A DNA stretch of 64,000 nucleotides from Trinickia violacea. GTDB lineage: Bacteria; Pseudomonadota; Gammaproteobacteria; Burkholderiales; Burkholderiaceae. Of this stretch, positions 1-8,780 are shown piece by piece. Location of the stretch: the NCBI RefSeq assembly GCF_005280735.1, contig NZ_CP040077.1, positions 1,550,001 through 1,614,000 on the forward strand, given 5' to 3'. The position numbers and the translations under genes are program-made. How positions within the stretch are numbered: position 1 is the stretch's first letter; each line of letters opens with the position of its first letter. A model generated the notes under the pieces. It did no database searches. It was not told the DNA's origin and saw nothing but the letters and a program-made list of their open reading frames with translations.

Positions 1-308
1 ACCGCTACGTGACGCTGATCGACGAAGACGGCCGCCCGGGCTTCCTGTACGCGCTGCGTGAACAGCCCTACGCGCGCTGGACCGACGACGAAGTGCTGAT
101 CGTCGCGGCGCTGCACGTGCTCGTCCGCTCGGGACGCGCCTCGTGCTTCGACGAATTCAACGGCGCGCTCCTCACCGCGCGCGATCTGATCGGGCGCATC
201 GAGCACTACTCGCTCGGCGATGCGCGCGAAAGCCACGACCGTACGGTATTCGAAAGCCTGGACTTGTTCGAGCGCGTCGCGAAGATCCGCGCGCTCAAAC
301 GTTTCTGA
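1..308 (+). CDS. Hypothetical protein, 3' part only
   Basis: An open frame runs in from the window edge (first complete codon at base 3) and stops at 306-308, so only the C-terminal part of about 100 residues is visible. It is soluble, rich in Asp, Glu and Arg, with predicted helices and no recognisable catalytic motif. Codons show the strong third-position GC bias of the neighbouring genes, which supports real coding. A GTG at base 9 could be a start, but no ribosome binding site can be seen there and an upstream start is more likely. I do not recognise the family. Confidence 0.6.
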   Translation, partial: RYVTLIDEDGRPGFLYALREQPYARWTDDEVLIVAALHVLVRSGRASCFDEFNGALLTARDLIGRIEHYSLGDARESHDRTVFESLDLFERVAKIRALKRF

Positions 309-460
309 TCTCGCAATTTCCCTTCTCCAGCCGGCGGCGCAGCACGTGCGCTACGTAACGCCGTCGGCATCCCCGCCATGTCGACGCCCGTGCTGCTCGT
401 CTTGAGCCGATAATGTGCGAACCGTCGCAACGTTCGCGATGCACACTCAACCGGAGACAG

Positions 461-766
461 ATGATGATTCAGCACGCACTGTTCGCTCGCTTTGAGGCCA
501 AGCCCGGCAAGGAAGCCGAAGTGGAAGCGTTTTTGCAGAAAGGGCTGGAAATGGCGAATCGGGAACACACCACGCCGATCTGGTTTGCGCTGAAATTGTC
601 CGATCAGGTGTTTGGCGTGTTCGACGCATTCCACAACGAGGCCGACCGTCAGGCGCATCTCGACGGCGAAATCGCGAAGGCACTGATGGCCAATGCCGAG
701 ACACTGTTTGTGGCGCCGCCTGCGATCGCGAAGATCGAGGTTCTCGGGATGAAGAACACGCTATGA
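461..766 (+). CDS. Antibiotic biosynthesis monooxygenase (ABM) domain protein
   Basis: A 101-residue single-domain protein opening MMIQHALFARFEAKPGKEAE, typical of the dimeric alpha/beta ABM fold in which each strand-helix repeat begins with a short hydrophobic strand and a K/R-rich turn. Family members are cofactor-free monooxygenases or quinone/heme-related enzymes; the substrate cannot be read from sequence. The start at 461 is preferred over an upstream ATG at 413 because GGAGA lies at 453-457. It overlaps the next gene by 4 bases (ATGA), so the two are probably translationally coupled. Confidence 0.85.
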   Translation: MMIQHALFARFEAKPGKEAEVEAFLQKGLEMANREHTTPIWFALKLSDQVFGVFDAFHNEADRQAHLDGEIAKALMANAETLFVAPPAIAKIEVLGMKNTL

Positions 767-1152
767 GCATCCGCATCGTCCAACTCGGGACGCCCCGCGC
801 GGCCGACGAGGGCACGCGTATCGGCACGGTGCGGCGGCCGCCGCGCGGCGTGCCGAAGACGGAGTTCGCGAAGCGCGATTACTACGACGTGTGGCTGCCG
901 ATGCTGTCGCCGAGTGCCGAACTCATGGCGCAAGGCAAGGAGGTGTCGAGCGATGTGCAGTGGAATGCGTTCGCCCGGAAATTCCGCGCGGAAATGAACG
1001 ATAGCGATGCGAGCAAAGTGCTCGATTTGCTCGCGGTGCTTTCGCAAGGCACGCATTTTTCGATCGGCTGCTATTGCGATGACGAAAGCCGTTGCCATCG
1101 CGGGATACTGCGGCAGTTGCTGACGGAGCGGGGCGCTGCTTTGCGCGAATGA
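763..1152 (+). CDS. DUF488 family protein
   Basis: A 129-residue protein ending with the diagnostic DUF488 pattern GCYCDDESRCHRGILRQLL, where the two Cys and the CHR motif are the family hallmark (known for the family; reaction unknown). The N-terminus has the usual short strand followed by a basic region with RRPPRGVP. The start ATG lies inside the end of the ABM gene, giving an ATGA overlap and implying one transcript. There are no membrane segments. The physiological role is not established. Confidence 0.85.
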   Translation: MSIRIVQLGTPRAADEGTRIGTVRRPPRGVPKTEFAKRDYYDVWLPMLSPSAELMAQGKEVSSDVQWNAFARKFRAEMNDSDASKVLDLLAVLSQGTHFSIGCYCDDESRCHRGILRQLLTERGAALRE

Positions 1153-1261
1153 GCCAGATCGTATGAGTCGAGTCGTCCGGCGAGGGCCGGATGGTTTGGG
1201 TCGTTGCAGCTAAGAAGCTAAGAAGGCGGTGCTCGCGCGCCGCCTTCAAGACGTCTTTAAG

Positions 1262-1852
1262 TCAGTGGCTGTGGCACACCGTCTGCAAATCGTCGGAAAC
1301 GGCGCCGAGAATTTCCTTCGACAAAGCCGCGTCGCTGACCGCGCGCGACAACACCATCGCGCCGACGAGTTCGGCCATCGTCGCAATCGCCGTGCGGCGC
1401 GTATCGGCCGCTTCGGCGCCGGCGTCGCCGGGCAGCAACGACTCGAGCGATTCGATCATCGACGTCACGCCGTCGGCGAAGCACTGGCGGATCTCGGGGC
1501 CTTCGCGCGCGGCGTCGCTGGCGAGCGCGGCGAGCATGCAGCCTTCGCCGGGGCTGTCGCGGTGGCGCTCGGACAGGTAGTGGCCGATGAACGTCGCGAG
1601 CGCGCTGTCGGGATGGCTTTGCCCTTGTTCGCGCCACTTCTCGACCGTGCGCGCCATCGACGCTTCGCTCGCCTTCGCGGCGAGGTCTTCTTTCGACGCG
1701 AAGTGGCGATAGAAGCCGCCGTGCGTCATCCCGGCGCCGTTCATGATGTCGGCGACGCCGACGCCATCGAACCCTTTCTCGCGAAACATCTTGCTCGCGA
1801 CTTCGAGAATGCGTTCGCGATTCTCCAGAAACTGCTCTCGGGACACTTTCAT
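1262..1852 (-). CDS. TetR/AcrR family transcriptional regulator
   Basis: A 196-residue protein with an N-terminal TetR helix-turn-helix at about residues 8-55: RERILEVASKMFREKGFDG, then VADIMNGAGMTHGGFYRHFASKEDL, closely matching the family's recognition helix. The C-terminal half is the variable ligand-binding domain. I place the start at 1852 (MKVSREQ) because GGGAG precedes it at the right distance; a longer start at 1876 would run through the divergent promoter. It is divergent from a PaaI-type thioesterase, and an inverted repeat lies between them, so it probably represses that gene and itself. The inducer is unknown. Confidence 0.92.
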   Translation of the reverse strand: MKVSREQFLENRERILEVASKMFREKGFDGVGVADIMNGAGMTHGGFYRHFASKEDLAAKASEASMARTVEKWREQGQSHPDSALATFIGHYLSERHRDSPGEGCMLAALASDAAREGPEIRQCFADGVTSMIESLESLLPGDAGAEAADTRRTAIATMAELVGAMVLSRAVSDAALSKEILGAVSDDLQTVCHSH

Positions 1853-1869
1853 CGTCTGGCTCCCTGCTG

Positions 1870-1915
1870 TTGACATTTTAGATTGTACAAAACATCATTG
1901 GAAAATTCGATGTTT
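1870..1915. promoter_or_regulatory. Divergent promoter with palindromic operator
   Basis: Between the tetR-type gene and the thioesterase gene the sequence holds TTGACA (1870-1875) and, 17 bases later, CATCAT (1893-1898), a plausible sigma70 promoter firing right. A perfect inverted repeat AAACATC (1890-1896) / GATGTTT (1909-1915) with a 12-base spacer overlaps the -10 region. Placement and symmetry fit an operator for the adjacent TetR-family repressor; this is inference. Confidence 0.5.
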
Positions 1916-1941
1916 GTCGTCATCTATCAGGTGATTTTGTC

Positions 1942-2397
1942 ATGGATATGGACACCCCGACCCTCGTTTCGAACGAACTCGACGGGCTCGCGCAGCTGCG
2001 TCAATTGATGGCGTCTGGAAAGAAGCCAGGGATATTGGTGTCGCTGGGTTTCGATTTCGTCGAATGCGACGTCGGCAAGGCCGTTTTCGCGGGCAAGCCG
2101 GGCGATCACGCCTATAACCCGATCGGCACGATTCATGGCGGCTACGCGGCGACGCTGCTCGATTCGGCGTGCGGCTGCGCCGTGCATTCGTGTCTATCGG
2201 CGACGCAGGCTTATACGACGCTCGAATTGAAGGTGGCCTATCACAAGGCGATGACGCGCGACACACGGGTGGTGAGAGCGGAAGGGCGCGTGCTGTCGAT
2301 CGGGCGGCGCGCGGCTTTTGCGGAGGCGCGGCTCGTCGACGATGGCGGGAAGCTGTACGCGTCGGCGACGTCGACGCTCATGGTGTTCGAGCGTTAG
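1942..2397 (+). CDS. PaaI family hotdog-fold thioesterase
   Basis: A 151-residue hotdog-fold protein. The signature PIGTIHGGYAATLLDSACG at about residues 54-72 contains the HGG turn and the downstream Asp used by PaaI-type acyl-CoA thioesterases for catalysis. Such enzymes hydrolyse aryl- or short-chain acyl-CoA to free acid and CoA in the cytosol; the exact acyl group cannot be deduced. The gene is transcribed away from a TetR-type regulator, so it is probably induced by an acyl-CoA or aromatic compound sensed by that regulator. Confidence 0.88.
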   Translation: MDMDTPTLVSNELDGLAQLRQLMASGKKPGILVSLGFDFVECDVGKAVFAGKPGDHAYNPIGTIHGGYAATLLDSACGCAVHSCLSATQAYTTLELKVAYHKAMTRDTRVVRAEGRVLSIGRRAAFAEARLVDDGGKLYASATSTLMVFER

Positions 2398-2401
2398 CCG
2401 C

Positions 2402-2572
2402 TTAGCCGCAGAAGGCGCTGCCGGAGAGCAGGAAGAGCAGCGCGGCGGGCGACAGGTAGCCCGCGAAGCACAGCGTGACGATCGCGAGTCCCAGCAGTGC
2501 GAGTGCGGTCGCGATCAGCGCTCGGCGCAACGGTGGCGCGAGGTTCATCGAGATGGGCTGCGCGCGTCTCAT
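2402..2572 (-). CDS. Small membrane protein, 56 aa, coupled to MFS permease gene
   Basis: The frame starts with ATG at 2572 and its first four bases form an ATGA overlap with the stop codon of the upstream MFS permease gene, a classic sign of translational coupling. The 56 residues start MRRAQPISMNLAPPLRRALI, then carry a hydrophobic stretch of about 20 residues (ATALALLGLAIVTLCFAGYL) and a second one (AALLFLLSGSAF), so it is probably a two-pass or hairpin inner-membrane peptide with a positively charged N-terminus. No family is recognised. It could be a permease accessory subunit; that is inferred only from gene overlap. Confidence 0.6.
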   Translation of the reverse strand: MRRAQPISMNLAPPLRRALIATALALLGLAIVTLCFAGYLSPAALLFLLSGSAFCG

Positions 2573-3807
2573 GCGGGTTGTGCCAGGGGATGATCGAGGC
2601 GCGCGACGCGCTCGTCGTCGATCGGCAAGTGAAGCAGGCCCGCGACGATGCCCAGTGCGATCGCGCCGTACCAGAGCGCATCGTAGGCATGGGTCGCGTC
2701 ATAGACGATGCCGCCGAGCCACACGCCCAGGAAGCTCCCCAGTTGATGGCCGAAGAACACGAAGCCGAACAGCGTCGCGATATAGCGCACGCCGAACACT
2801 TGCGACACGAGTCCGTTCGTCAGCGGCACCGTACCGAGCCAGATCAAGCCCATCAGAAACGAGAACACGTAGACGCTTGCGGGCGTGAGAGGCGCAAGAA
2901 AGAACGCCGCCATCGCCGCCGAGCGAATGAAGTAGATCGCCGAGAGCACATACTTGCGGCGCAGAAAGTCACCGAGATAGCCGCACAGGTAGGTGCCGAT
3001 CACGTTGGCGAGCGCGATCAGCGCGAGCGCCGCGCTCGCGTTGCGGGCGCTCAAGCCCTTGTCGAGCAGATACGAGGGCATGTGCGCAGCGATAAACGCG
3101 AGCTGGAAACCGCATGCGAAAAAACCGAAGTTGAGCAGCCAGAAGCCGCGATGCGAGAGCGCTTCGCGAATCGCGGCACCGATCGATTGGGTCGACGCCT
3201 CGCCGGACAGGCGGCTCGCAGGACCCACAGGACGATCGCGCAGCCACGCAGACAGGGGCGCGAGCACGACCATGACGACCGCGAGCACGATGAGGGTCGA
3301 GACCCAGCCGATGCCGCTCATCAACGTTTGCACGAACGGCACGGTGCAGAACTGCCCAAGGCCGCCGATCGCGCCCGCGACGCCCAGCGCCCAACTGCGG
3401 CGCTCCGCGGGAAAGAGCCGGGACAGCGCGCCGTAGACGGCGCCGAACGCCGAGCCCGACAGCCCGATGCCGACCAGCACGCCGGTGCCGAGCGTATAGA
3501 CGCCCGGCGTACCCGCATAGGCCATCACGACGAGGCCGAGCGCGTAGACCAGGAGACCGGCGAGGATCACCCTCGCGGAGCCGAAACGGTCGGCGATCAT
3601 GCCGGTGAACGGCTGCGCGACGCCCCACAGCAGGTTCTGCAGCGCGAGCGCAAGACCGAACGTTTCGCGCGACCAGCCGTGGTCGATCGTCACCGGCGTC
3701 AGAAAGAGGCCCTGCACGTGCCGCACGCCCAAGGCGGCGCCCATCACCACGCCGCCGGCAATCACCAAGGGCCAGCGCTTGTGCCAAACGTCGTGTTGTC
3801 CGCTCAC
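2569..3807 (-). CDS. MFS transporter
   Basis: A 412-residue permease with twelve predicted hydrophobic segments and the MFS motif-A-like GMIADRFGSARVI after segment 2, plus a weaker repeat (GYLGDFLRRKYV) in the second half. The layout, with HGWSRETFGLALALQNLLWG near the N-terminus, resembles oxalate/monocarboxylate-type MFS carriers; the substrate is unproven. The start is the GTG at 3807 because GAGGAG sits just upstream; the frame extends further upstream but without a binding site. The stop overlaps a small membrane-protein gene. A LysR-type gene lies upstream on the same strand. Confidence 0.9.
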   Translation of the reverse strand: MSGQHDVWHKRWPLVIAGGVVMGAALGVRHVQGLFLTPVTIDHGWSRETFGLALALQNLLWGVAQPFTGMIADRFGSARVILAGLLVYALGLVVMAYAGTPGVYTLGTGVLVGIGLSGSAFGAVYGALSRLFPAERRSWALGVAGAIGGLGQFCTVPFVQTLMSGIGWVSTLIVLAVVMVVLAPLSAWLRDRPVGPASRLSGEASTQSIGAAIREALSHRGFWLLNFGFFACGFQLAFIAAHMPSYLLDKGLSARNASAALALIALANVIGTYLCGYLGDFLRRKYVLSAIYFIRSAAMAAFFLAPLTPASVYVFSFLMGLIWLGTVPLTNGLVSQVFGVRYIATLFGFVFFGHQLGSFLGVWLGGIVYDATHAYDALWYGAIALGIVAGLLHLPIDDERVARLDHPLAQPA

Positions 3808-3939
3808 TTGATCTCCTCGCCGTATTGCCGGTACATGCCGGCGCATCCCATGCCGGCCATTAGAGGCCGGCGCGCGGCGCGCTTCAATCAATGCTTTGGG
3901 CGCATTCGCATGCATGCCGTGCATGCGAGAGAGGTGACG

Positions 3940-4911
3940 CTAGCGTTCGGCTTGCTCGGACAGGACGCGGCTCACGATCGCCTCGACCGCGCGCGCCTCC
4001 GCTTCGATCCATTCGACGACATCGAGCACGTCCTGGCGCGGCGGCGTCTCGGCTTGAGTTTCGGCTTGATACTCTGCCCGATAGAGCCAGTACCCGTAGG
4101 CCGTCGTGCGGCTCGCGGTGCCGTCGGCGAGCGCGACGAGCCGCCCCTGCGCGAGCAGCGGCTCGATCAGCGCGATGCGGCCGAGCGCAATGCCCTGACC
4201 GGCGAGCGCCGCCTGGATGACCTGATCGTATTGGTTGAAGCGCAGCATGCCGAGCGGCCGCGCGTCGGCGAGCCCCATCGCGGCGAGCTGGTCGGCCCAG
4301 CGCAGGAGCGGCCGGCGCGGCCCCTCGAATTCGAGCAGCACGTGCCGGCCGATCGTGGCCTCGTCGTCGAGCCGTGCGAGTCCGAGCGACGGATGGGCCA
4401 CCGGCACGACCGCTTCCTCGAAGAGCCGCACCGCGCCGGGCGGCGCACTCGCCGCCGAGCAATAGCGGATGCCGAGGTCGATGCCTTCGGCGCGCAAGTC
4501 GAGATTTCTGTCGTTGGCCGCGACACGCAGGTCGATGTTGGGGTAGCGTTGCTGAAACCGGTTGAGGCGCGGCAGCAGCCAGAGGCCCGTCACGCCGATG
4601 CTCGCCGTGATCGTGACCGGCAGCCGCTCTTGCTGCTGGCTCAGAATCTCGAAGACTTCCTGCAGTTGCTGGACGGCGGCATCGGCGGTGCGAAAGAGGC
4701 GCTCGCCCTCGGGCGTGAACGAGATCGACCGGTAGCCGCGATGAAAGAGCGCGACGCCGAGCAGGTCCTCGAGCGCACGGACCTGTCGGCTTAGCGCGGA
4801 TTGCGTGAGGCACAGATCCTCGGCCGCGAGCGTGATGCTCATGCGCCGGCCCACGGCGACGAAGCCGCGGATCAGATCGAGCGGCGCGAGCCGCAGCAAA
4901 GGCGTTGGCAT
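3940..4911 (-). CDS. LysR family transcriptional regulator (GcvA-like)
   Basis: A 323-residue LysR-type regulator. The N-terminal winged helix contains SITLAAEDLCLTQSALSRQV at about residues 25-44, followed by the linker helix and a periplasmic-binding-like effector domain from about residue 90 (PVTITASIGVTGLWLLPRL). The pattern PLLRLAPLDLIRGFVAVGR and the effector-domain start are GcvA-like. It lies 132 bases upstream of the MFS gene on the same strand and is divergent from an alpha/beta hydrolase gene, so either may be its target. The effector is unknown. Confidence 0.93.
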   Translation of the reverse strand: MPTPLLRLAPLDLIRGFVAVGRRMSITLAAEDLCLTQSALSRQVRALEDLLGVALFHRGYRSISFTPEGERLFRTADAAVQQLQEVFEILSQQQERLPVTITASIGVTGLWLLPRLNRFQQRYPNIDLRVAANDRNLDLRAEGIDLGIRYCSAASAPPGAVRLFEEAVVPVAHPSLGLARLDDEATIGRHVLLEFEGPRRPLLRWADQLAAMGLADARPLGMLRFNQYDQVIQAALAGQGIALGRIALIEPLLAQGRLVALADGTASRTTAYGYWLYRAEYQAETQAETPPRQDVLDVVEWIEAEARAVEAIVSRVLSEQAER

Positions 4912-5061
4912 GCGTGGTCCTCATGCGAGAGATGCGAGAAGGTTGGTTGAGCCGGGCGCTCGAGTCAAGTGCAATATCGAATCGTGCAGGTGTGGCGCGG
5001 ATGCGCTGCGATTTGCCGAATGTGCGGAGGGAATGCAGCAATGAGGGAGGAAAGGGAGTCG

Positions 5062-6105
5062 ATGACGGCATCAATCACACTCGCACCCGAGCCCGAACCG
5101 ATCGCGCTGACAGCGGCCGACGGTTGCCCGATCAACGGCTTCGTCTGGCGCCATCGCACGCGCGAGGTGAGAGGGGGCGTAGGCGCGCAGCACGGCACGG
5201 CCGTGGCCGCGCGGCCCGTGGTCATCGTCAACGCGGCGACCTCGGTGCGCTGCCGCTACTACTTCCGATTTGCGGCCTTCCTGTACCGGCACGGATACGA
5301 CGCGATCGTCTACGACTACCGCGGCATCGGCGAATCACGCCCGAAAACGCTGCGTGGCTTTCGCGCGTCGTGGCTCGAGTGGGGCCAGCTCGATTTCGAA
5401 GCGGTGCTGCAATACGCGTCGCGTGAATTCGCGGGCCAGCCCATCGACGTCGTCGCGCACAGCATCGGCGGTTTCGTCCTCGGGCTCGCGCCGTCGAACG
5501 CGATGATCCGGCGCGTCGTCACGATGGGTGCGCAGTACGCGCATTGGCGCGACTATGCCCCGGCGCACAAGCGCGCGATGCTGTGGCGCTGGCACGTGTT
5601 GATGCCGATGCTCGCCGCGCTCGTGGGCTATGTGCCCGCGAAGCGGCTTGGCTGGATGGAGGACACGCCCAAGGGCGTGGCGCAATCGTGGAGCCGCAGC
5701 AAGGCGCGTTTCGAGGAGACCTACCGGCGCGGCGCATTCGCGCGCAGCGATGCGGAGCGCGCCCGTCTCGTCGAGCAATTCGCGGCGGTGCGCGCGCCGC
5801 TCCTCGCAATCAGCGTCACCGACGACGAGTTCGGCACCGTCCCCGCCGTCGAGCGCCTGCTCGGCTATTTCACCGGCAGCGCGCTCACGCATCTGCGCAT
5901 CGCGCCGTTGCAGATCGGCCATCCGGCAATCGGGCATTTCGCGTTCTTTCACAGCCGCTTCGAAGACCACTTGTGGTGGATCGCGCTGGCGTGGCTGAAG
6001 ACGGGCGCATTGCCGCAGGACGCGCCGGGCAGCGTTGTGTTCGAGCGGGATCGTCCGCTACCCGATGGTGCGGCGGAGCCTGAGAAAACGGCGAGTTTGG
6101 GCTGA
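5062..6105 (+). CDS. Alpha/beta hydrolase, serine aminopeptidase-like
   Basis: A 347-residue cytosolic alpha/beta hydrolase. The nucleophile elbow is AHSIGG (Ser at the centre of an [A/G]-H-S-x-G motif, about residue 140), the strand before the oxyanion region is VYDYRGIGES, and a candidate acid/His pair is given by SVTDDEFGT and GHPAIGHFAFF near the end, so the triad looks complete. It matches the predicted-hydrolase family related to COG4757; the natural ester or amide substrate is unknown. The start at 5062 is chosen for the AGGAAAGGGA binding site just upstream. A LysR gene is divergent. Confidence 0.85.
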   Translation: MTASITLAPEPEPIALTAADGCPINGFVWRHRTREVRGGVGAQHGTAVAARPVVIVNAATSVRCRYYFRFAAFLYRHGYDAIVYDYRGIGESRPKTLRGFRASWLEWGQLDFEAVLQYASREFAGQPIDVVAHSIGGFVLGLAPSNAMIRRVVTMGAQYAHWRDYAPAHKRAMLWRWHVLMPMLAALVGYVPAKRLGWMEDTPKGVAQSWSRSKARFEETYRRGAFARSDAERARLVEQFAAVRAPLLAISVTDDEFGTVPAVERLLGYFTGSALTHLRIAPLQIGHPAIGHFAFFHSRFEDHLWWIALAWLKTGALPQDAPGSVVFERDRPLPDGAAEPEKTASLG

Positions 6106-6143
6106 TGGCGCGAGTGCCGGAAAACGCGTGGGTGTAGCGCGCT

Positions 6144-7715
6144 TTAGGAAGGATTCACATCCGATTTAGTGGACTTGCCCGCTGATGGGGGCACCGGCTC
6201 ACCCTCCATCGCACGGCTCTCCGTTGCGCCGTCCAGCATCGTCCGGTTGCGTCCCTCGGCTTTCGCCGCATAGAGCGCGGCGTCGGCGGCATCGATGAGC
6301 GAGCGCAGATCGGCGAAATTGCGATGTTCGGTGCTCGCCACGCCGATGCTGACTGTCAGCACCTGATGCGTGCTGGACACGTGCCGCATGCCGAGCGCCT
6401 GCACGGACTCGCGCATGCTTTCCGCCACGAGCCGCGCGCCCTCGAGGCTCGTCGCCGGCAGCAGCACGACGAACTCTTCGCCGCCGTAGCGCGCGGCGTG
6501 ATCGGCGGGGCGCCGCAAACCGTGTCTGATGCAGCGCGCGACCGCCATCAGCGCGTCGTCGCCGGCGGCGTGCCCGTACAGATCGTTGAAGCCCTTGAAG
6601 TGATCGACGTCGATCAAGAGCGCCGACAGCGGCTGCCCGCCGCGCCGCGCGAGACGCCATTCCTTCGGTCCGACTTCGTCGAGTGCGCGGCGGTTGCCGA
6701 GGCTCGTCAAGCCGTCGGTGCGCGCGAGCATCCGCAGCTCGGCCTCGACGGCGGTGCGGCGCCGCAATTGCTGCGAGAACAGCACCGCGAACCAGATGAT
6801 GAGCACGTCGAGCATCGCGACGATCGACCCGAAGATCCACGCGCGGTGCCGCCAATTCGCGTACATGTCGTCGGTCGAGAGCGCGACGTCGTAGATCAAC
6901 GGGAAGCGCGTGACGTGGCTGAACGCGTACCAGCGCTCGACGCCGTCGATCGCCGCCGTGCCGTAGAACGAACCGCTGGGTGCCTGCGTGAAGCGCGTGT
7001 AATTGGCGGTGTGGAGGAGGCTGCGCCCGATGATGTTCGGGTCGTACGGGCGGCGCATCAGCATCGTGCCGTCGGCGAGCATCAGCGCCATCGAGCCGTG
7101 CGGCCCGAGCTTCATGCCGTCGAAGAGATCATGGAAATAGTCGAGCCGCAGCGTGCCGACCACGATGCCCGCGAAGCTGCCGTCCGGATTCGACAGCCGG
7201 CGGCTCAGGGCGATGCTCGGGCTCTTGCTCGACAGATGCGGAATGAACGGGCGGCTCACGTAGAGGCCCGCATTCGGCGAATCGCGATGCACCTTGAAGT
7301 AGTCGCGGTCGGCGACGCTGATCTTGCGCGGCGACTCCGATCGCGAGTCGTAGATCGGGTTGCCGTTCACGTCGATGACGAGGATGGAGCCCAGGTGCGT
7401 CGCCATCGCCGAGCCGTCGAACAGCACCGCTTGCCGTATGGGGGGAGGCAGCTTGTCGAGGCCCGGCTGCTTGAGCCCGTTGATGACGGCTTGCAGCGAC
7501 AGATCGTAGATCTCGAGATTGCGCGCCGTATCGCGCTCGACGAGCAGGAGCAGATTGGTCGCGGCGTCCTGCGCGCGTTGCGCCGCATCCTGCCGCATCT
7601 GCAGCAGCACCGAGACGCAGATCGCGAGCACAATCGCCGCCAGCGCGACGCTGAGCGCGACGAGCAGGCCCGGGCGGCGCGTCAGCATCTCGGCGGCGCC
7701 GGGCGAGCGGCGCAA
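6144..7715 (-). CDS. Membrane diguanylate cyclase (Cache-GGDEF)
   Basis: A 523-residue sensor. A first membrane segment (about residues 15-37) is followed by a periplasmic double-Cache-like domain (VADRDYFKVHRDSPNAGLYV and GIVVGTLRLDYF are typical), a second membrane segment (about 290-310) and a C-terminal GGDEF domain. The catalytic motif is GGEEF, and RPAD lies exactly five residues before it, the RxxD inhibitory site for product feedback. It should make c-di-GMP from two GTP in response to a periplasmic ligand. The start is TTG at 7715 or ATG at 7688; GGAG sits upstream of the TTG. Monocistronic. Confidence 0.93.
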   Translation of the reverse strand: MRRSPGAAEMLTRRPGLLVALSVALAAIVLAICVSVLLQMRQDAAQRAQDAATNLLLLVERDTARNLEIYDLSLQAVINGLKQPGLDKLPPPIRQAVLFDGSAMATHLGSILVIDVNGNPIYDSRSESPRKISVADRDYFKVHRDSPNAGLYVSRPFIPHLSSKSPSIALSRRLSNPDGSFAGIVVGTLRLDYFHDLFDGMKLGPHGSMALMLADGTMLMRRPYDPNIIGRSLLHTANYTRFTQAPSGSFYGTAAIDGVERWYAFSHVTRFPLIYDVALSTDDMYANWRHRAWIFGSIVAMLDVLIIWFAVLFSQQLRRRTAVEAELRMLARTDGLTSLGNRRALDEVGPKEWRLARRGGQPLSALLIDVDHFKGFNDLYGHAAGDDALMAVARCIRHGLRRPADHAARYGGEEFVVLLPATSLEGARLVAESMRESVQALGMRHVSSTHQVLTVSIGVASTEHRNFADLRSLIDAADAALYAAKAEGRNRTMLDGATESRAMEGEPVPPSAGKSTKSDVNPS

Positions 7716-8073
7716 GGAAAGTGAGGCTCCAGTTTCATCGGACGATTATTAGTGCGATTGTTGCCGACGAGCGGCATCTGCGAGCGCGATCAGGCGGGGT
7801 TCGCAGGCACTGCGAAGCTCGGAAAGTATAGCGGCGAAGCGAGCGTTTGAAAGCCGCGAAAAAGCGCGGGTTTTACCGGAGGGGCAACGTTTTGCCGGTG
7901 TCGGTCCGGCAGCGTAACGCGCGGGGAGGGGCGGGGAGGTGCTGGGAAATGCCGGGGGGCACCGCTCCCGCCCGCAGCGGTTGATCGCGCGCCGCGGGTC
8001 CGGTGCCTCGCCGGGCGGGGCCGCTCGCAGCGAGGCAGGCTTCGCCAGCCTGCCTCCGCTGCCGGCGGCCGCG
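7716..8073. other. Non-coding stretch with strong hairpin
   Basis: About 360 bases without a convincing gene. The right end carries a perfect inverted repeat GAGGCAGGC (8032-8040) / GCCTGCCTC (8048-8056) with a 7-base loop, 18 bases beyond the stop of the minus-strand small gene at 8074-8247. It could end that transcript, but no U-run follows the stem on either strand. Confidence 0.4.
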
Positions 8074-8247
8074 TCAGGACTGTGTTTCTTTCAGTTCCTC
8101 CGAAGGCGTGATGGTCGTCCGTACCGCTTCTGCAAAACGCGTGAGCGCCGCCAGCGAACCGCTGACGCTCACGTATTCCTCGCGCCCGATTTTTCCGTCG
8201 AGCAGGACGGCCATGCCAGACTCCTTCGCCAATTCAATGATGTTCAC
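8074..8247 (-). CDS. Small conserved-looking protein, 57 aa
   Basis: A short frame with a GTG start at 8247 and a clear GGAGA ribosome binding site about 8 bases ahead. The 57 residues read VNIIELAKESGMAVLLDGKI followed by GREEYVSVSGSLAALTRFAE, a mixed helix/strand composition that looks like a folded cytosolic mini-protein, not noise. Third-position GC bias and absence of rare codons support coding. I recall similar short hypothetical proteins in Burkholderia but cannot name a family or function. It is alone, facing away from hutH; the roughly 600-base region to its right carries its own promoter and that of hutH. Confidence 0.65.
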   Translation of the reverse strand: MNIIELAKESGMAVLLDGKIGREEYVSVSGSLAALTRFAEAVRTTITPSEELKETQS

Positions 8248-8621
8248 TTGCGGTTCTCCGTGCGTATTGCCCGTGCTTATCGCTTAAGGCTCACGCTTTG
8301 TCGCGGTTGTCGTTCAAGGCGGCCGGATCGGTCCGGTCTCTTGCTTCTTCGAGCGGCCCGTGGTCGAGGCAGGCGGCTCACCTCGACTAAAGCATTGGCT
8401 ATGCCCGTTTTAGCTTTTTTGCGCCGGTACTGCTTGCTGGCGCCGCCGCCCGCGGGACAGGCGAAACGGCGCGATTCCGGTGCGCCGGCACGTCCATTCT
8501 GGTGCGTTGCGCGCGCTTTCCTGGGGCGGACGGGGTAAGGGTTATCACGGACCGTGGAGTTCTTTCAAAACCCGGGTGCGGCAGCGTTTTCGCCGGCGGC
8601 GGATAGGGGCTGCGCAGACGA

Positions 8622-8635
8622 TGTGTCTATACAAG
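8622..8635. promoter_or_regulatory. Upstream HutC-like operator
   Basis: TGTCTATACA (8624-8633), flanked right by AG, is the exact reverse complement of the core of the promoter-proximal site at 8781-8793. The sequence fits the known HutC recognition pattern TTGTATATACAA with one changed base. Two sites 157 bases apart ahead of the same promoter suggest looping or cooperative repression; this is inference. Confidence 0.55.
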
Positions 8636-8780
8636 TCGGTCGGCCGCACGAATTGTCCTATCTAATGCCTGCGCGGCGGCATCGAATTTGCTGCAAAGCA
8701 GAAGAGGAGGGATTCCCAAGAGCCGAGAACGCCGCGATTGCACTAATGGAAAGCCCTGATCCGGAAATCGCAAAAACAAG

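Noticed and set aside
2497..4794. 765-codon open frame on the plus strand
   Set aside because: It runs antisense through the MFS and LysR genes, has an Arg/Glu/His-rich composition typical of a GC-rich shadow frame, and shows no domain.
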